Below are positions 1-11,301 of a stretch of DNA of 64,000 bases, piece by piece. Source of the DNA: Timema cristinae (Eukaryota > Arthropoda > Insecta > Phasmatodea > Timematidae); assembly GCA_039000515.1 (NCBI GenBank), contig JBCFYV010011135.1, forward strand, positions 18,868,178-18,932,177, given 5' to 3'. Below the pieces are notes generated by a model. The model saw only the letters and a list, made by a program, of their open reading frames with translations, did not search any database and was not told the DNA's origin. Position 1 is the stretch's first letter. Each line of letters begins with the position of its first letter. The translations under genes and the position numbers were made by a program.

Positions 1-34
1 GATTTGTGTATTATTTTATATATATTTATTTTAT

Positions 35-59
35 AGTGTGTGTGTGTGTGTGTGTGTGT
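35..59. repeat. (GT)n microsatellite
   Basis: About twelve perfect GT units in AT-rich DNA. The surrounding first 390 bases show no ORF or repeat family I recognise. Confidence 0.9.
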
Positions 60-391
60 CGAAATTATAACTTTTTTTAAGTGATCCTGTTATCTTCTGC
101 TCATTCCATATTTATGAAATATTTGGGTATATAAGAGAAAGGTAGGATTTAAGATAAAGTGTATCCACATCTGGGGGAAAAGAGAGAATAGAAACATTTA
201 TGAAATACACTTCTTTCCCTATTACCATTAAACTAGTCAATAAAATAATTCCTAAATCTCTGTTTGCGTGAAATATTTATGTTTGCGTAAAATTGATTTA
301 TGGTCACCATGCTTATGTAAAATAATTCTATAGTTCTTATAGATCTCATATTATTTAATCCATATGTATTTTAGCTCTAAATTTTCGATTA

Positions 392-1375
392 CCGTAAGGT
401 GGGGATACTTTGCACCAGTTTTTAGGAGCTTACAATATCTTGTGTTTAATTAATTTTAAATTATTTCATTTTTGTTTGATTGTCAAAGATGTTCAAATTT
501 AAGTTTTTAAGAGTTGATTCCTTGTTAGTGAAGTTTAAATAACTTTATCAACCAATAAAAAGTGGTGCAAAGTATCCTCATATGATGAGGATACTTTGCA
601 CCACTCTGGTATTTACCTTGAAATGATTAGGAAAGAAGGATATGATGCAATGTTACACATTCATTAGTATAACTTTACACCAGGAAATATCTTAGAAACA
701 ATTTTACATGTCCTTATTACACAATATAAATAGAATATGTTTTTAACAACCTTGATGAGTCTTGAAGGGACAAATCTTCAATTTCTGACCCTGATTCAGA
801 AGACCTAGTTGGGACTCTCTTTTTCTTGTTTTTTAGTTTTCTCTTAACTTTCTTTCAATTTGAATTCCCATTATTGTTGGATAAGTTTGCTGCATTGCCC
901 ATTTCTTGATTTGTATCTCCACTTTTGAGCTGGTGCAAAATATCCCCAAATTGACTTCCTAAGTGTACCTGGTATTATTTTTCGCTATAACATATTGTAA
1001 ACATATAATAGCTACACAACACTTATAAACTAGAGTTAATATGGTTACTAGTGACTAATAAAATAGGGTTACTAGTGACTAATAAAATAGTAACTTAACT
1101 AGTTATCAGTTAAATACGCAACTGTAGCAATAAAAGTTTGGAGCACTTAAATTTCCACTGTTTTACAGTTTCTGAATAATGGCTGCTCACTTGGAAGCAA
1201 CAAAGGACCAAGAAAAAAATTCCTACCTTAAAATGTTTATTCAAGTGCTATCTGTTGAAATTCTTAAAAACTAGTTTTACATAGTTCATAGTTTGGTCAC
1301 TAGATGACGGTTAATATTTTTTTTTGTATTGGTGCAAAGTATACCCTCTAGGTGCAAAGTAACCCCACCTTACGG
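392..1375. mobile_element. 984-bp non-autonomous DNA transposon with 25-bp TIRs and TA target duplication
   Basis: The ends at 392-416 and 1351-1375 are inverted repeats matching at 24 of 25 positions, starting CCGTAAGGTGGGG and ending TTTGCACC. A TA dinucleotide flanks each side (390-391, 1376-1377), as expected of Tc1/mariner/pogo-type insertion. The subterminal motif GGTGCAAAGTATCC recurs inside, including a perfect 21-bp-arm hairpin at 561-605 and further copies at 932-947 and 1331-1346. A 23-bp direct duplication lies near 1040-1087. There is no transposase ORF, so this is a deletion derivative or MITE-like element. Superfamily is inferred only from the TA duplication. Confidence 0.8.
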
Positions 1376-1475
1376 TACCTTATTCGTGTGTGTTTATATA
1401 TGTAAATCACTATGTTAAACTTCATTTTATTTGTATTGGTTAGGGGTAACAAAAGGTGGCCGCCTTAACTTCACT

Positions 1476-1501
1476 ATTAAAGTCTATTATTATTATTATT
1501 A

Positions 1502-1535
<34 letters not shown>
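1476..1535. repeat. (TTA)n microsatellite
   Basis: A near-perfect TTA/ATT run. It may be the eroded tail of a SINE inserted in minus orientation, since SINE-A copies here have (TAA)n tails, but no SINE body adjoins it. Confidence 0.85.
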
Positions 1536-1537
<2 letters not shown>

Positions 1538-1968
1538 TATCATCTCGTAATCATAAATTAGTTTTTCTCAATAACTCTTCTAAGATTAGCCCTAAGGGCC
1601 GCTAACTCCAGATTTGTTGAATTCATCTTTTATCACAAAATAAAAGCTAAGCTCTGTGAATTATTTAAGAAACTCTTTTAAAATTAATTTACTTTGAAGA
1701 GGCTCTGCCTTTAAAACTTTATTTACATTTTTCTGTTATTATTTGAATGTTGTTACCACTTTTTAAATAATTATCCCTTGACAACTCTCATGTTTGTTAT
1801 TTATTATTTATGTCATTTATCATTAGTATGTCCTATTTTTTATAGTTATTTTTCAGAGTGTATCTACTATCAATTGTGATATTATACTTGCTTTTATACT
1901 ACTTGTGTACTTTTCAGTTCTGGTCTGTCATAGGTCTTACGACTGTTGGAAAGCACTAAACTAGAGGA
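1536..1968. other. AT-rich interval, nothing recognised
   Basis: No ORF of note, no repeat family seen elsewhere in the window, and no RNA gene signature. Confidence 0.5.

Positions 1969-2009
<41 letters not shown>
1969..2009. repeat. (TTA)n microsatellite
   Basis: About thirteen TTA units with no SINE body attached. Confidence 0.85.
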
Positions 2010-2010
<1 letters not shown>

Positions 2011-3337
2011 ATCTACGGGCCTAATTGTATGAGTAGTTAGAAGATCGTAACGCTACCTGCCTAGTTTCACTTGTTGTCTTGCAGACCCAGTTAAATTATG
2101 TAATGTAACCGATAAAGTTATTTTGAACTAGATTATAAGTAAGCCTAGTAGTGGATTCTTGAGTGTTCACCCCAATGTTAAAAGTAGCTAATTGTATGTG
2201 TTGCTAATTGTACCTGATTGAAGTCTCTGACACACGCTAATTGGTCAAAAGGAAATACATATTACGTGCAATTTAAAATCCAGTTGAATTCTGATTTAGT
2301 ATTTGTAGATAGGTTCTGTCTTCTAAACTGTAGAAGACGGGGTTTAGACGCCAGGCTTGAGCAAGGGATCGAGGTGTCGCGTCGTGTGTGACAGAGAACA
2401 GTATGTCAAGCGGAAATAGAACGTATACACGTTAGTTAGTAATAATATTAGTTTATAATAATTTCGTATTTATTTGGAAAAGCTAAGGCTAGCACCTTTT
2501 CTTACACTTAAACCACTTAATAATAAAATGTACATTAATTTACTTTGTGTGCTACAAACAAATTTATATATCCGACAAAAATATTGCCCACATACGTGAT
2601 TTTATATTATGAACATATTGGAATAAAATCAATGATGAAAGTGAACTAAATAAAGGATTGATAGTAAAAGAAGAGAAAATAACAAAACAAAAATATATTT
2701 AGGCACACAATTATTCACACATACACACACACCACACAAACACCATTCACATGTGATAATATTGCACAAAACATTCATTATAGAAATGGTAAAAAGAGCG
2801 AAAATTTAAAAAGAGTGCACTGCTGATAAAATGTAGTAAGTATATAGACTAAATAAATATATATATTAAATTATAATAGAAAAAATATTTTATTTTAATG
2901 TTTGTGCTACTGACATGATGGTCTCCATGCATCTTAAGTTTTATTTAGCATGGTTCAAACACCATCACATTTGATGTAGTCATTTTTGTAGACTAGAAGG
3001 AATGTTCAATTAATAACAACAAAACTCTTTTCTATGCGTCTAGTGTTGCGTTTTTTTTCCCATAAGCCAAGCTGACAAAACAACGATGATAGGGGAAGCG
3101 GATAAGTGACAAAAGACCAATATTTATTATTGTGCAACTTTATTGTTACCATTTGCTTAAAGAGGTGGTAGCATATGAGAAGATGAGTTAAAAGAAAAAG
3201 TACACGTATCTGCATCATGAGGCGTGGGAAACGATATAGGCAAATATTCCCTCGGTAAACCCAAATTGGATTCAAATCCAGATATGGTAATACTGTCTTA
3301 TATGAGGGTGAATAATCAGATCATTGAATAAATGTGA
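2010..3337. other. AT-rich interval without recognised genes
   Basis: The interval contains a short GC-richer patch around 2330-2440 and a CA-rich run near 2703-2745. Short open frames here show no protein family I know and have the base composition of the surrounding DNA. I regard them as chance ORFs. Confidence 0.5.
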
Positions 3338-3585
3338 CCAGCTTCGGTGGTTGCCTGGTCTAACGTGGTACTCTCGTAGTAAACTAGACTGGCCATGACG
3401 GGGAGAAAAAGTTTCGAATCTTGGTTGGGTGAACTGAGGGTGGTTTTACCAGGATATATTTCCACTCTTGCTTCACGAAAATTCAATTACACGTCTTTGA
3501 GATATAACCTTTTTAATCCTCAAAACCGTAGGTGTAATTAGTAAATGAATGTATAACTGAACGTAAAGTAGTGTGTGGTGTTAAA
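3338..3585 (+). repeat. SINE-B copy, diverged
   Basis: The tRNA-like head has an A-box region (GTGGTTGCCTGGTCTAACG) and a B box matching GTTTCGAATCTTGG. The SINE-B body follows: a GTGAACTGAGGGTGG block, a TTTCCACTCT block, then a decayed 3' end at about 3570. Several substitutions and a lost 3' CCCGAACGGG motif indicate an old copy. Confidence 0.7.
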
Positions 3586-3726
3586 AAAACTGATGTGTGT
3601 AGACGCTACTCTTAGATAAAAGGCAAGGTTCACTAAACTTAACGTAATTTCACACTCCTTTTAAATAAAAATGATGAAAATTATTTAAAATCTTAATATA
3701 TGTGAAATGAAATCAAGTACACTGTT

Positions 3727-3955
3727 ACCGACTTCAATGGTCACGTGATCTAACGTGCTTCCAACTCTCGTGTTGGAGATCGGAATTAGATCCTTGTGAG
3801 GTGCACTGAGAGTGGTTTTAACTAATGATTTTTCCACTCTCCACCGTGCAAATGTGTGCACATTTCCTCTAAATTAAGCCTTCCTAATACCCAACCATTA
3901 GTGTAATTAGTATATTAGTGTGTAACCCGAACGGGTGGTAAGACGCGTGATAGAA
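3727..3955 (+). repeat. SINE-B copy with intact 3' motif
   Basis: The copy has the SINE-B body (GTGCACTGAGAGTGG, TTTTTCCACTCTCC) and ends in AACCCGAACGGGTGGTAAGACGCG at about 3926-3949. This tail is nearly the same as that of SINE-A, although the heads differ. The B box is decayed. Confidence 0.75.
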
Positions 3956-3988
3956 ATATATTCATATTAAACTGTTATATAAACAAAG

Positions 3989-4155
3989 ATCTGTGAATGT
4001 GGGAATGCCAGGCCTCCACCGTGGTTCGATTCCACGTTAAACTGTAGGTCCTTCATTTCATCTCACAATCACTCTACCATTACACATTAGCGTAAGTGCG
4101 TATAACCCGAACGGGTAGTAGGACGCGGTGCTAATAATAATAATAATAATAATAA
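3989..4155 (+). repeat. SINE-A, 5'-truncated, with 13-bp target-site duplication
   Basis: Only the 3' part of SINE-A is present, starting in the GTGAATGTGGG block and running through CCACCGTGGTTCG to the GACGCGGTGCTAATAATAA tail. Perfect 13-bp duplications (TATATAAACAAAG) flank it at 3976-3988 and 4156-4168. It therefore integrated already truncated and was not cut afterwards. Confidence 0.9.
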
Positions 4156-4316
4156 TATATAAACAAAGGAAAATGAGCATCTTTATTATATTTAAAATTA
4201 TTAATGAATCAAAATACTGTTACAGAAATATATTGAGAAAAAAATATCCCCGCCAAATAGAAATAAACTTTTCATTTCCAAGACCTCAATTTAAAAATAA
4301 ATATATGTATCTGTAA

Positions 4317-5006
4317 CTAGATAGCTGTTGCCGCGGCTTTGCTCGCGTGGAAGTTGATTATATACAAATACGAAAATATACATATGTATTTACAGATTAA
4401 TTTAAAATATTACGTTACGTTGATGACCATAACTTGACCTCAGATCAAAAATAATGCAAGTCCGATACAAATTTACCCCCTTTTTCATCCCTTATTAAAT
4501 AAAATTTCTAACATTCCTGAAACACGTATTTATTTGTTTTATGTCAATAACCGAAATACAAAATTTTGTTTATGTAACTTTCAAAATGACGGACTTTCAT
4601 ACATATTATCATCCCCTATTTTGACCCCTTTGGGGTGGAATTTTCTAAAATCCTTTCTTAGTGGGTGCCTACATAACAAAATGAATATACAGTCCGAATT
4701 TCATGCTTGTATTATTTTATTATTATTAGCACCGCGTCTTACTACCCGTTCGGGTTATAGCACTTCGCTAATGTGTAATGGTAGGGTGAGTGTGAGATGA
4801 AATGAAGGACCTACAGTTTAACGTGGAATCCGAACCACGGTGGTGGCCTGGCATTCCCCACATTCACAAGATGTCTTGTCAGAGGTGAAGGAAGGGTTTG
4901 GTAATCAGATAAATCTTTGTTCATGCTTGTAGCCTTGATAGTTTGCGCTCGGCGATGATGAATCATCAGTCAGTCAGTCAGTGACATGTTATTTTATAAG
5001 TATAGA
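4317..5006 (-). mobile_element. Non-autonomous Helitron, split by a SINE-A
   Basis: On the minus strand the element begins with TCTATACTTATAAAATAACA at 5006 and ends with CTAG at 4317-4320. Next to the 3' end is a GC-rich hairpin (CCACG/CGCGG type) around a loop containing GAGCAAAGC. It sits between A and T, the usual Helitron target. A GACT tandem lies just inside the 5' end. A second copy lies at 33527-34674 in the opposite orientation. Neither copy encodes Rep/helicase. Once the internal SINE is discounted, the element is about 470 bp. Confidence 0.85.
4712..4919 (-). repeat. SINE-A, 5'-truncated, inserted in the Helitron
   Basis: Minus-oriented SINE-A with its (TAA)n tail at the left. 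It lacks the tRNA-like head and stops within the ATAAATCTTT region. Perfect 12-bp duplications TTCATGCTTGTA lie at 4700-4711 and 4920-4931. The other Helitron copy carries this 12-mer once, near 33606-33617, which is the empty-site state. Confidence 0.95.
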
Positions 5007-5752
5007 TTATTTTAGATACGTTTTTATATTTTTAAATATTACAACTTTGCAGTGATAAGTTATTTCGTATCTCAAAGAATCGATGAAATATTATCAAAAT
5101 TGAAGATATCCGTTTTAGTAAAGTACCCTTTTTGAGACATTTTCCCAAAAGACTGACATACCAATTTTGTTATTTATATTAATAGTGCGTATAAAAACAA
5201 TAAAATTCATCTTAGTCAATTTAGATAAATTTGTATTTTTCTCTTTCACCTCTAAGTACACTGTCCTTAATTTTAAGGTTATATATTTAACTCCAAAAAC
5301 ACCTCGGGGAAAACCTTTTGATAGCCGAAAATATCAAGTCATAGGATGTTCAGTAAAATGGTTTAGGAATGTGGGCCAAAACACAGAAGCTATCGCAAAA
5401 AAAAACTTTTTTTTTGAAATCGTGAAACGGTGATATTAATCAAAATCTCGCTTACAATATTTTATCAATTCAGGTGTCACGATAAAGTATATAATGGTAA
5501 ACTTTTGTGAATTTAAAATTTCTGGTTCAAAATAACACCTTCAACACTAAATTATCAAATTATTCAAGAAATTGAACCCTGTAAACAAGGAGATCAGCGT
5601 TTGAATATCCATTGGGTGTATTTTTCTTACAAGATATCCCATTATAATCACACGAAAATCTTATGCTTAAATAAAGCTACTATTTGTTTACAAACGCATT
5701 TTGATGGTCGATTGGTAAGTCTATAATACGTCACACTTGCGATAGACTGGTC
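5007..5752. other. AT-rich interval, nothing recognised
   Basis: The 88-codon open frame at 5167-5433 is AT-rich, ends in a poly-A-derived KKNFFF stretch and resembles no family I know. No repeat from elsewhere in the window is seen. Confidence 0.5.
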
Positions 5753-5765
5753 TACTAAAGACGGG

Positions 5766-6034
5766 ACCTAGCGGTCTAGAGGTAAAGGTCGAACTTCTTT
5801 GCTGGGGTCCGGGGTTCAAACCTCATTCCCAGCACAAATTTATCTTATTACCAAACCCTTCCTTCACCTCTGACAATACATCTCTTGAATGTGGGGAATG
5901 ACAGAACTCCACCGTGGTTCGGATTCCACGTTAAACTGTAGGTCCTCCATTTCATCTCACATCACCCTGCATACACATTAGCGTAAGTGCGTACAACCCG
6001 AACGGGTAGTAAGAAGCGGTGTTAATAATAATAA
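5766..6034 (+). repeat. SINE-A, near full length
   Basis: tRNA-like head with A box (GCGGTCTAGAGGTAAAGG) and B box (GGGTTCAAACCTC), then the SINE-A body, the GAACGGGTAGTAAG 3' motif and a (TAA)n tail. Flanking 13-bp duplications at 5753-5765 and 6035-6047 differ at one base. Confidence 0.93.
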
Positions 6035-6047
6035 TACTAAACACGGG

Positions 6048-6639
6048 GAGTACACTTGCTCTAAAGTCAAACTTCCTCATACATAACAGTGTATTATTAG
6101 TACGTATATGCATACAACCCAAACAGTTATTAATTTGAAATGCCAATTGTAAAAAAAAAAAAAAAAATTGTACAGGTGTATTTAAAGAACGAAAAAAGGT
6201 TCGTGCCGTAGTGATTCTGTCTATCTTATGTGATCAAAATGTAATAGCTCGTTAATTGTAGCTTTCGTTTTAGATTCGATTATGCTATATATCATCAGCT
6301 GCCCTTAAGTATTTTTGTTCGTGCTTGGGTGTATAAGAGATTAAGGACAAACCTGTGATTTAAAACTGTACGTTAGAAATAATTTGCAGACTCTTATCAC
6401 GTATGTAATGTAACGTAAATACACACAAAGACAAACGACATACTGTTCCGGTTTTCTTGGTAACATTAAATTAGAACAATATTGATTAGACAAGCGAGTC
6501 GACATAAGGAAAATTTAGTTTCCTGGTGATATGGAGTTAAAGGTTTGACTCCCTGTCATGTTTAATAATTGTATTATTTATCTTACAACTGTTGCCAAAC
6601 TAACAAAATAAAGTAGAAAGACTGAATAGTATATTGGAA
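6048..6639. other. AT-rich interval
   Basis: A long A-run lies at about 6151-6167. Around 6500-6560 there is a faint tRNA-SINE-like stretch (GTTTGACTCCCTG), too decayed to assign. Confidence 0.45.
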
Positions 6640-7054
6640 TCTATACTATCTATAATTTAATATTATAAAGAGGAATTTTTTTTTTTTTGTAATGGATAAA
6701 CTCAAAACTACTGGCCCGATTTTAAAAATTCTTTCACCAATATAAAGCTAAATTATCAGCGAGTAAATAGGCTATATTTTATTTTTAAAATTTAATTTAT
6801 TACTCATAAAATTTCGATAGTATATTATATAGTCATTGGAAAAAAAACGTTATTGAAGGGAAAGTGGGGTTGGTGAAGGGGGGGGGGAAGGTGTGAGGAA
6901 AAGGAATGAGATGAAAATAGGGAGGGGGCTGTACAGTGATGGTAGGACTGTATTAAAAAAAAAGTAAAAAAGTTTTGTTTTTATATTGACATGATGGATG
7001 ATTTGAAGCTTTGTTTTACAGGATTCTTTACAATATTTTTTACGGGGAAGGGGG
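6640..7054 (+). mobile_element. Helitron 5'-terminal segment (second Helitron family)
   Basis: Starts with TCTATACTATCT after an A, then TTATAAAGAGGAA, a T-run and GTAATGGATAAACTCAAAAC. To my knowledge this is typical of arthropod Helitron 5' ends. Similarity to the copy at 32153-32598 extends through a G-rich tract (about 6880-6890) and stops in GGGGAAGGGGG. No hairpin or CTRR 3' end is visible, so this is a fragment or a family with an unrecognised 3' end. Confidence 0.7.
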
Positions 7055-7083
7055 TGAGTTACATATAAACAAAATGGTCGCAC

Positions 7084-7330
7084 CTGGTTTTACTACCCGT
7101 TAGGATTATATGACTATATATTTATAACTCTAATATGTTAGGGATCTGGAGGGTTAAATTTAGAGGAAGTGTATCCCCATTTGATTGGAGGCCAGTGGAA
7201 AATAACTTAGGAAAATATACCTTTATTATATCCCGACTAGGATCGAACTCCAATCTCCCCATTTTAGGAAGTCTACTTTATTGTGGGAGGGATGCCTTAG
7301 ACCATGCATCCACCAATAGTATTATATTGG
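7084..7330 (-). repeat. SINE-B copy
   Basis: Reverse-oriented SINE-B. The 3' motif TTACTACCCGTTAGG is at the left, the body motifs are AAATTTAGAGGAAGTG and CCCATTTGATTGGAGG, and the head at the right shows the B box (ATCGAACTCCAATCTCC) and an A-box relic near 7295-7315. The open frame across it (7135-7365) is an artefact of the repeat. Confidence 0.75.
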
Positions 7331-7369
7331 CTTATATTTATAGCAGCATAATGGCAAGTGTGTGAATGG

Positions 7370-8189
7370 GAGAAGAATTGTAATAATGAGGTACTGAAAG
7401 AAGAATTATGGACGGACAAAGCGAAATGGAAGCAATTTATTAAATTAATCCAGTCACAATTAGTGGGGATGATGATGATTATATTAGATAGACATAAAAA
7501 TATATAACAGCATTCTTTTATCAGATTTAAAAAAAAAATTAATTTAGTAAAGTTTGTCTTAACTAAAGTTTTAAATCAAGCTTTGGACTAGAATGTTTTA
7601 TCATTCACTTAATGATTTAAATATAAAGAAAAACCCTTTTGAACGACGACCTCCAGATTGAAAGTAAATCAGACATACCACAGTAACGGCTTTATCTACT
7701 CTTACAAAAATTTATTTGTAGGCTCAATAACTTATCCACCACATTTTTATACACATTTTATTTTATGAATATATAACCTATCAGTGCAGCTAAATATATC
7801 GTCTGTAAAGCCGATGTGATACATTTGAAAAAAAATCTGTTAAGAGCGTGGATTAGATTCCTGAGCAATGGGCTTAGCTTGTCGCTGTAAATCCCTAAAC
7901 AGTAAATTTTAAAAAATATATATCCCTGTTTCGGTATTTCGATTAGTCTTCTTTTAAAATTAATAAACTATTATGGATTTCTGCTAGTCAAAATTGGCTT
8001 TTCATTTTAATCAAGATTAGTGTACTTGTATTCGATGCATTAAAATGCAGGGAATATTATGGTTTAGATTCAAACTCAATTTATGAGCTCGTCAAAACTT
8101 TGTTTATTGAATATTTATATATATCAGTGGAGGAATGGTATAAATCATCACTATCATGATAGACTGGCATAGACTGGTATATTTAGTAT
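7370..8189. other. AT-rich interval without recognised features
   Basis: There is no long open frame and no repeat shared with other parts of the window. A short GATGAT run lies at 7470-7482. Confidence 0.5.
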
Positions 8190-8355
8190 GTTTTTTATTT
8201 TAATTGTTTCCCACTCTCCTCACATACAAATGTAGATACATTAGCTCTAAAATTCTTCTTTCCATATCCTAAATAATAATAATAATAATTATTATTATTA
8301 TTATACATGCCTATAGCCCGATCAGTTTAGTAAGACACGATGATAATAATTTGAA
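8190..8355 (+). repeat. SINE-B 3' fragment with internal (AAT)n/(ATT)n palindrome
   Basis: Keeps the TTTCCCACTCTCC block and a decayed 3' motif (ATAGCCCGATCAGTTTAGTAAG). Between them, about 8270-8303, sits a run of AAT units followed by ATT units that forms a perfect inverted repeat. This was probably a microsatellite expansion or an integrated second SINE tail. Confidence 0.55.
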
Positions 8356-8406
8356 TTTTTAAACTCATAACAATTATTGATTTTATATCCAATTCAATTT
8401 CTATCA

Positions 8407-8678
8407 GGTGACCTGGCGGTCTAGGGGTAAGGTGTCAGACTTCTGTGCTGGCGGCCAGGGTTCAATCCTCGGTCCCAGCAAAGATTTATCTGATTGCCAA
8501 ACCCTTCCTTCACCTCTGACAAGACATCTTGTGAATGTGGGGAATACCAGGTCTCCACCGTGGTTTGGATTCCACGTTAAACTGTAGGTCCTTCATTTCA
8601 TCTCACAACCACCCTACCATTACACATTAGTGTAAGTGCGTATAACCCGAACGGGTAGTAAGACGCGGTGCTAATAAT
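8407..8678 (+). repeat. SINE-A, full length, perfect TSD
   Basis: Begins GGTGACCTGGCGGTCTAGGG and has a complete tRNA-like head (B box GGTTCAATCC), body and 3' motif. The 11-bp duplication AATTTCTATCA lies at 8396-8406 and 8679-8689. The copy is close to the consensus of the other copies, so it is relatively young. Confidence 0.95.
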
Positions 8679-8699
8679 AATTTCTATCAAATAGAATAA

Positions 8700-9350
8700 A
8701 ATAAGAATAAGAATACAAATATAAATTTTTCCACAAGTAGACTCGGGCAAGGTAACAATCTTTCCTATGTCACTTTGTCATTATCTTTACCATAGTGTAA
8801 CAAATTAAAGTAAGATTGACACCTCCGTTAGGTAAGGCAAGCAGACTGCCCTGAAATGGTACAAATGGTCATAATATTTTAGCTAAAGTTCCTCCTTGTA
8901 TTTAAAGCTAATATTTTTTTCTTTGTGATCAAGTTAGTGTGAATTCACACATTCTTTAAAAACAAGCGACGAATAGAAACGTGGTCACGTGTCGGATCTT
9001 TGAACCAATCACAAGATTTCCACCTCATCGGCGTGAGCTGTTCTGATAAAGTTCAATTAATCTTTACTCTGTCCTTTAAGGCTGAGATCTTCAACATAAG
9101 GGATCCAATCAAATCTCAAAACCAAACAGCTTAAATCAGTGCGCATATGAATGACAACTCATGCGCTGTAGAGCTAGAAGCGAGCAAACAGCTACTTTGA
9201 CTGTTGTGATGAGAATTGAAATAACTCGTTAATGTAAAGCGTGAGTATCGATATATTGGCTTGTGCCACGACACAGCAGTTTAATTTGAAAATATTCATC
9301 TGGAGAATGATCTAAAATATATGTTTATCTACTAAAAAATAGAATGTTTA
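8700..9350. other. Non-repetitive interval with promoter-like motifs
   Basis: The stretch 8930-9290 is less AT-rich than its surroundings and free of recognised repeats. It holds CACGTG (about 8986), a CCAAT motif (ACCAATCACA near 9004) and ATCGATA near 9248. No reading frame is apparent. These short motifs also occur by chance, so a regulatory role is only a suggestion. Confidence 0.25.
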
Positions 9351-9360
9351 TAATAAACTG

Positions 9361-9365
<5 letters not shown>

Positions 9366-9395
<30 letters not shown>

Positions 9396-9659
9396 GCACC
9401 GCGTTTTACTACTGTTCGGGTTATACGTACTTACGCTAATGTGTAATGGTAGGAGGATTGTGAGATGAAATGAAGGACCTACAGTTTAACGTGGAATCCG
9501 AACCACGGTGGAGACCTGGTATTCCCCACATTCACAAGATGTCTTGCCAGAGGTGAAGGAAGGGTTTGGTAATAAGATAAATCTGTGCTGGGACCGAAGA
9601 TTGAACCCCGGACTCCAGCACAGAAGTCTGACACTTTACCCCTAGACCACCAAGTCACC
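9366..9659 (-). repeat. SINE-A, full length, 15-bp TSD
   Basis: Reverse-oriented complete SINE-A, with the (TAA)n tail at the left and head ending at AGGTGACTTGG on the minus strand. Flanking 15-bp duplications at 9351-9365 and 9660-9674 differ at one base. Confidence 0.95.
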
Positions 9660-10002
9660 TAATAAGCTGTTTTAAGTTTTCATTGAAATGCATTATGTGT
9701 CAACATAGGATGAATTAAGTTTTAGACATAAAATAAACGAGTATTATATCCAATATTACCTTCATAAGGAATAACAATGACTCGTCTGTTCTAATAAGTC
9801 ACATAATGTATATTTCGAAATTTACAAAAAAAATATTTCCTAGTTAATCAATCTATTACTTAGAATGATATATTCAAATAACTTGAGATGAACTATTAAA
9901 CCATAATTAAGTCTAAAGGTTGCCATATATATTAATAAAATGAAGAGTTTGTTCGTCTATCATGAACATTGTGTCTTATATACCACAGGCAACGTTCTGA
10001 AA

Positions 10003-10286
10003 GGTGACCTGGCGGTCTAGGGGTAAGGTGTCAGACTTCTGTGCTGGCGGCCGGGTTTCAATCCTTGGTCCCGGCACAGATTTATCTGATTTCCAAACCC
10101 TTCCTACACCTCTGACACGACATCTTGTGAATGTGGGGAATGCCAGGTCACCACCGTGGTTCGGATTCCACGTTAACCTGTAGGTCTTTCATTTCATCTC
10201 ACAATCACCCTACCATTACACATTAGCGTAAGTGCGTATAACCCGATCGGGTAGTAAGACGCGGTGCTAATAATAATAATAATAAT
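10003..10286 (+). repeat. SINE-A, full length, perfect 12-bp TSD
   Basis: Complete head, body and tail, flanked by AACGTTCTGAAA at 9991-10002 and 10287-10298. The 3' hairpin loop reads GATC rather than GAAC, while both short stems are kept. Confidence 0.95.
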
Positions 10287-10439
10287 AACGTTCTGAAATT
10301 TTAAAAATTACCAACCCCTATCCACAAACATGTGCATATAGAAGCCGGAAATTTAAAGTTTCGATCTGAGTTTTTAAAAATTAATTAAATACTGGTTGAT
10401 GGCTGAAGTATAATAAGTCTAGTCAAGTTTGTGTGAGCG

Positions 10440-10660
10440 TGGGTTTATGGGTATTGATTGGATGTATGTGAGGGTGTCAGTGTGGATGTAGTTTGATGTT
10501 TGTGTGGATATGTGTAGGTTTGTTTGTATGTTAGTGAAAATGTTTTAAGATGTATGTAGCTGTATGTGAATGTATGTTTATAAATACATATTTGTGTGCA
10601 TGTGTGCATTTGTATATGAATGCATGTACTGTTTGAAGCAAATAAAAGCGTTGACATGTG
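10440..10660. repeat. TGTA/TGTG-rich simple-sequence tract
   Basis: A long GT-rich, A-interrupted stretch on the plus strand (CA-rich on the minus). It creates a spurious 102-codon minus-strand frame rich in Thr, His and Tyr, which is low-complexity DNA and not a gene. Confidence 0.7.
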
Positions 10661-10747
10661 TAAACAGCATTGTATTGAGTGTTCACCCAAGGCCAAAACC
10701 CTTACTTCTGTTTGTATTAAATATTGAAAGACCTTGTACATAAATAG

Positions 10748-10985
10748 TACCACCTCTTACTACCCGTTCGGTTTACACGCTTATGTACTAATTAAACTAA
10801 TTACTTAGTGGTGAGGTTGGATTAGTTAAGAGGGAACGCATCCACATTTTCGTGTAAGAAAAGGAAAACCATTTATAAAAAATATCCTCAGCACACCCGA
10901 CCAAGATCGAAGTCCAATCTCACCATCATCGGCAGTCTAGTCCAACACAAAAGTAGCGCGTTAGACCACAGAACGGATTTGTACA
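10748..10985 (-). repeat. SINE-B copy
   Basis: The 3' motif (TCTTACTACCCGTTCGG) is at the left, the body GAGGTTGGATTAGTTAAGAGG in the middle, and the head at the right with B box (ATCGAAGTCCAATCTC) and A-box relic (GCGCGTTAGACCAC). Moderately diverged. Confidence 0.8.
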
Positions 10986-11301
10986 TAAATGGTTCAATAT
11001 AATTTAAAAAAATATTCTGGCCTAATTTAGTTATATGGGGTATACATTTTTGGAATTATCATGACAAATACCGACAAATGGACTAAATGAAATGCTAAAT
11101 GGTCAAGTTAAAAGAGAGCCTCGCTACACTTGGTTAATAGAGTAATATTTATGTAATTAATTTTAAAATAGCTTAATCGAATTTATGAATGTTTAAATTC
11201 AATCCTAGAAATTGGAGTTAGTTACAACATATTTATAACGTCCTTAATTTTAATAAATATCATATTCACAGAACATCGTTGCCAAGGAGAAATTGAATAT
11301 A

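Noticed and set aside
8407..8480. tRNA genes at the many A-box/B-box pairs
   Set aside because: These heads lack a complete cloverleaf, continue into conserved SINE bodies with tails and target duplications, and recur many times. They are SINE promoters, not tRNA genes.
10445..10753. 102-codon Thr/His/Tyr-rich minus frame
   Set aside because: Encoded by a GT/CA-rich simple-sequence tract.
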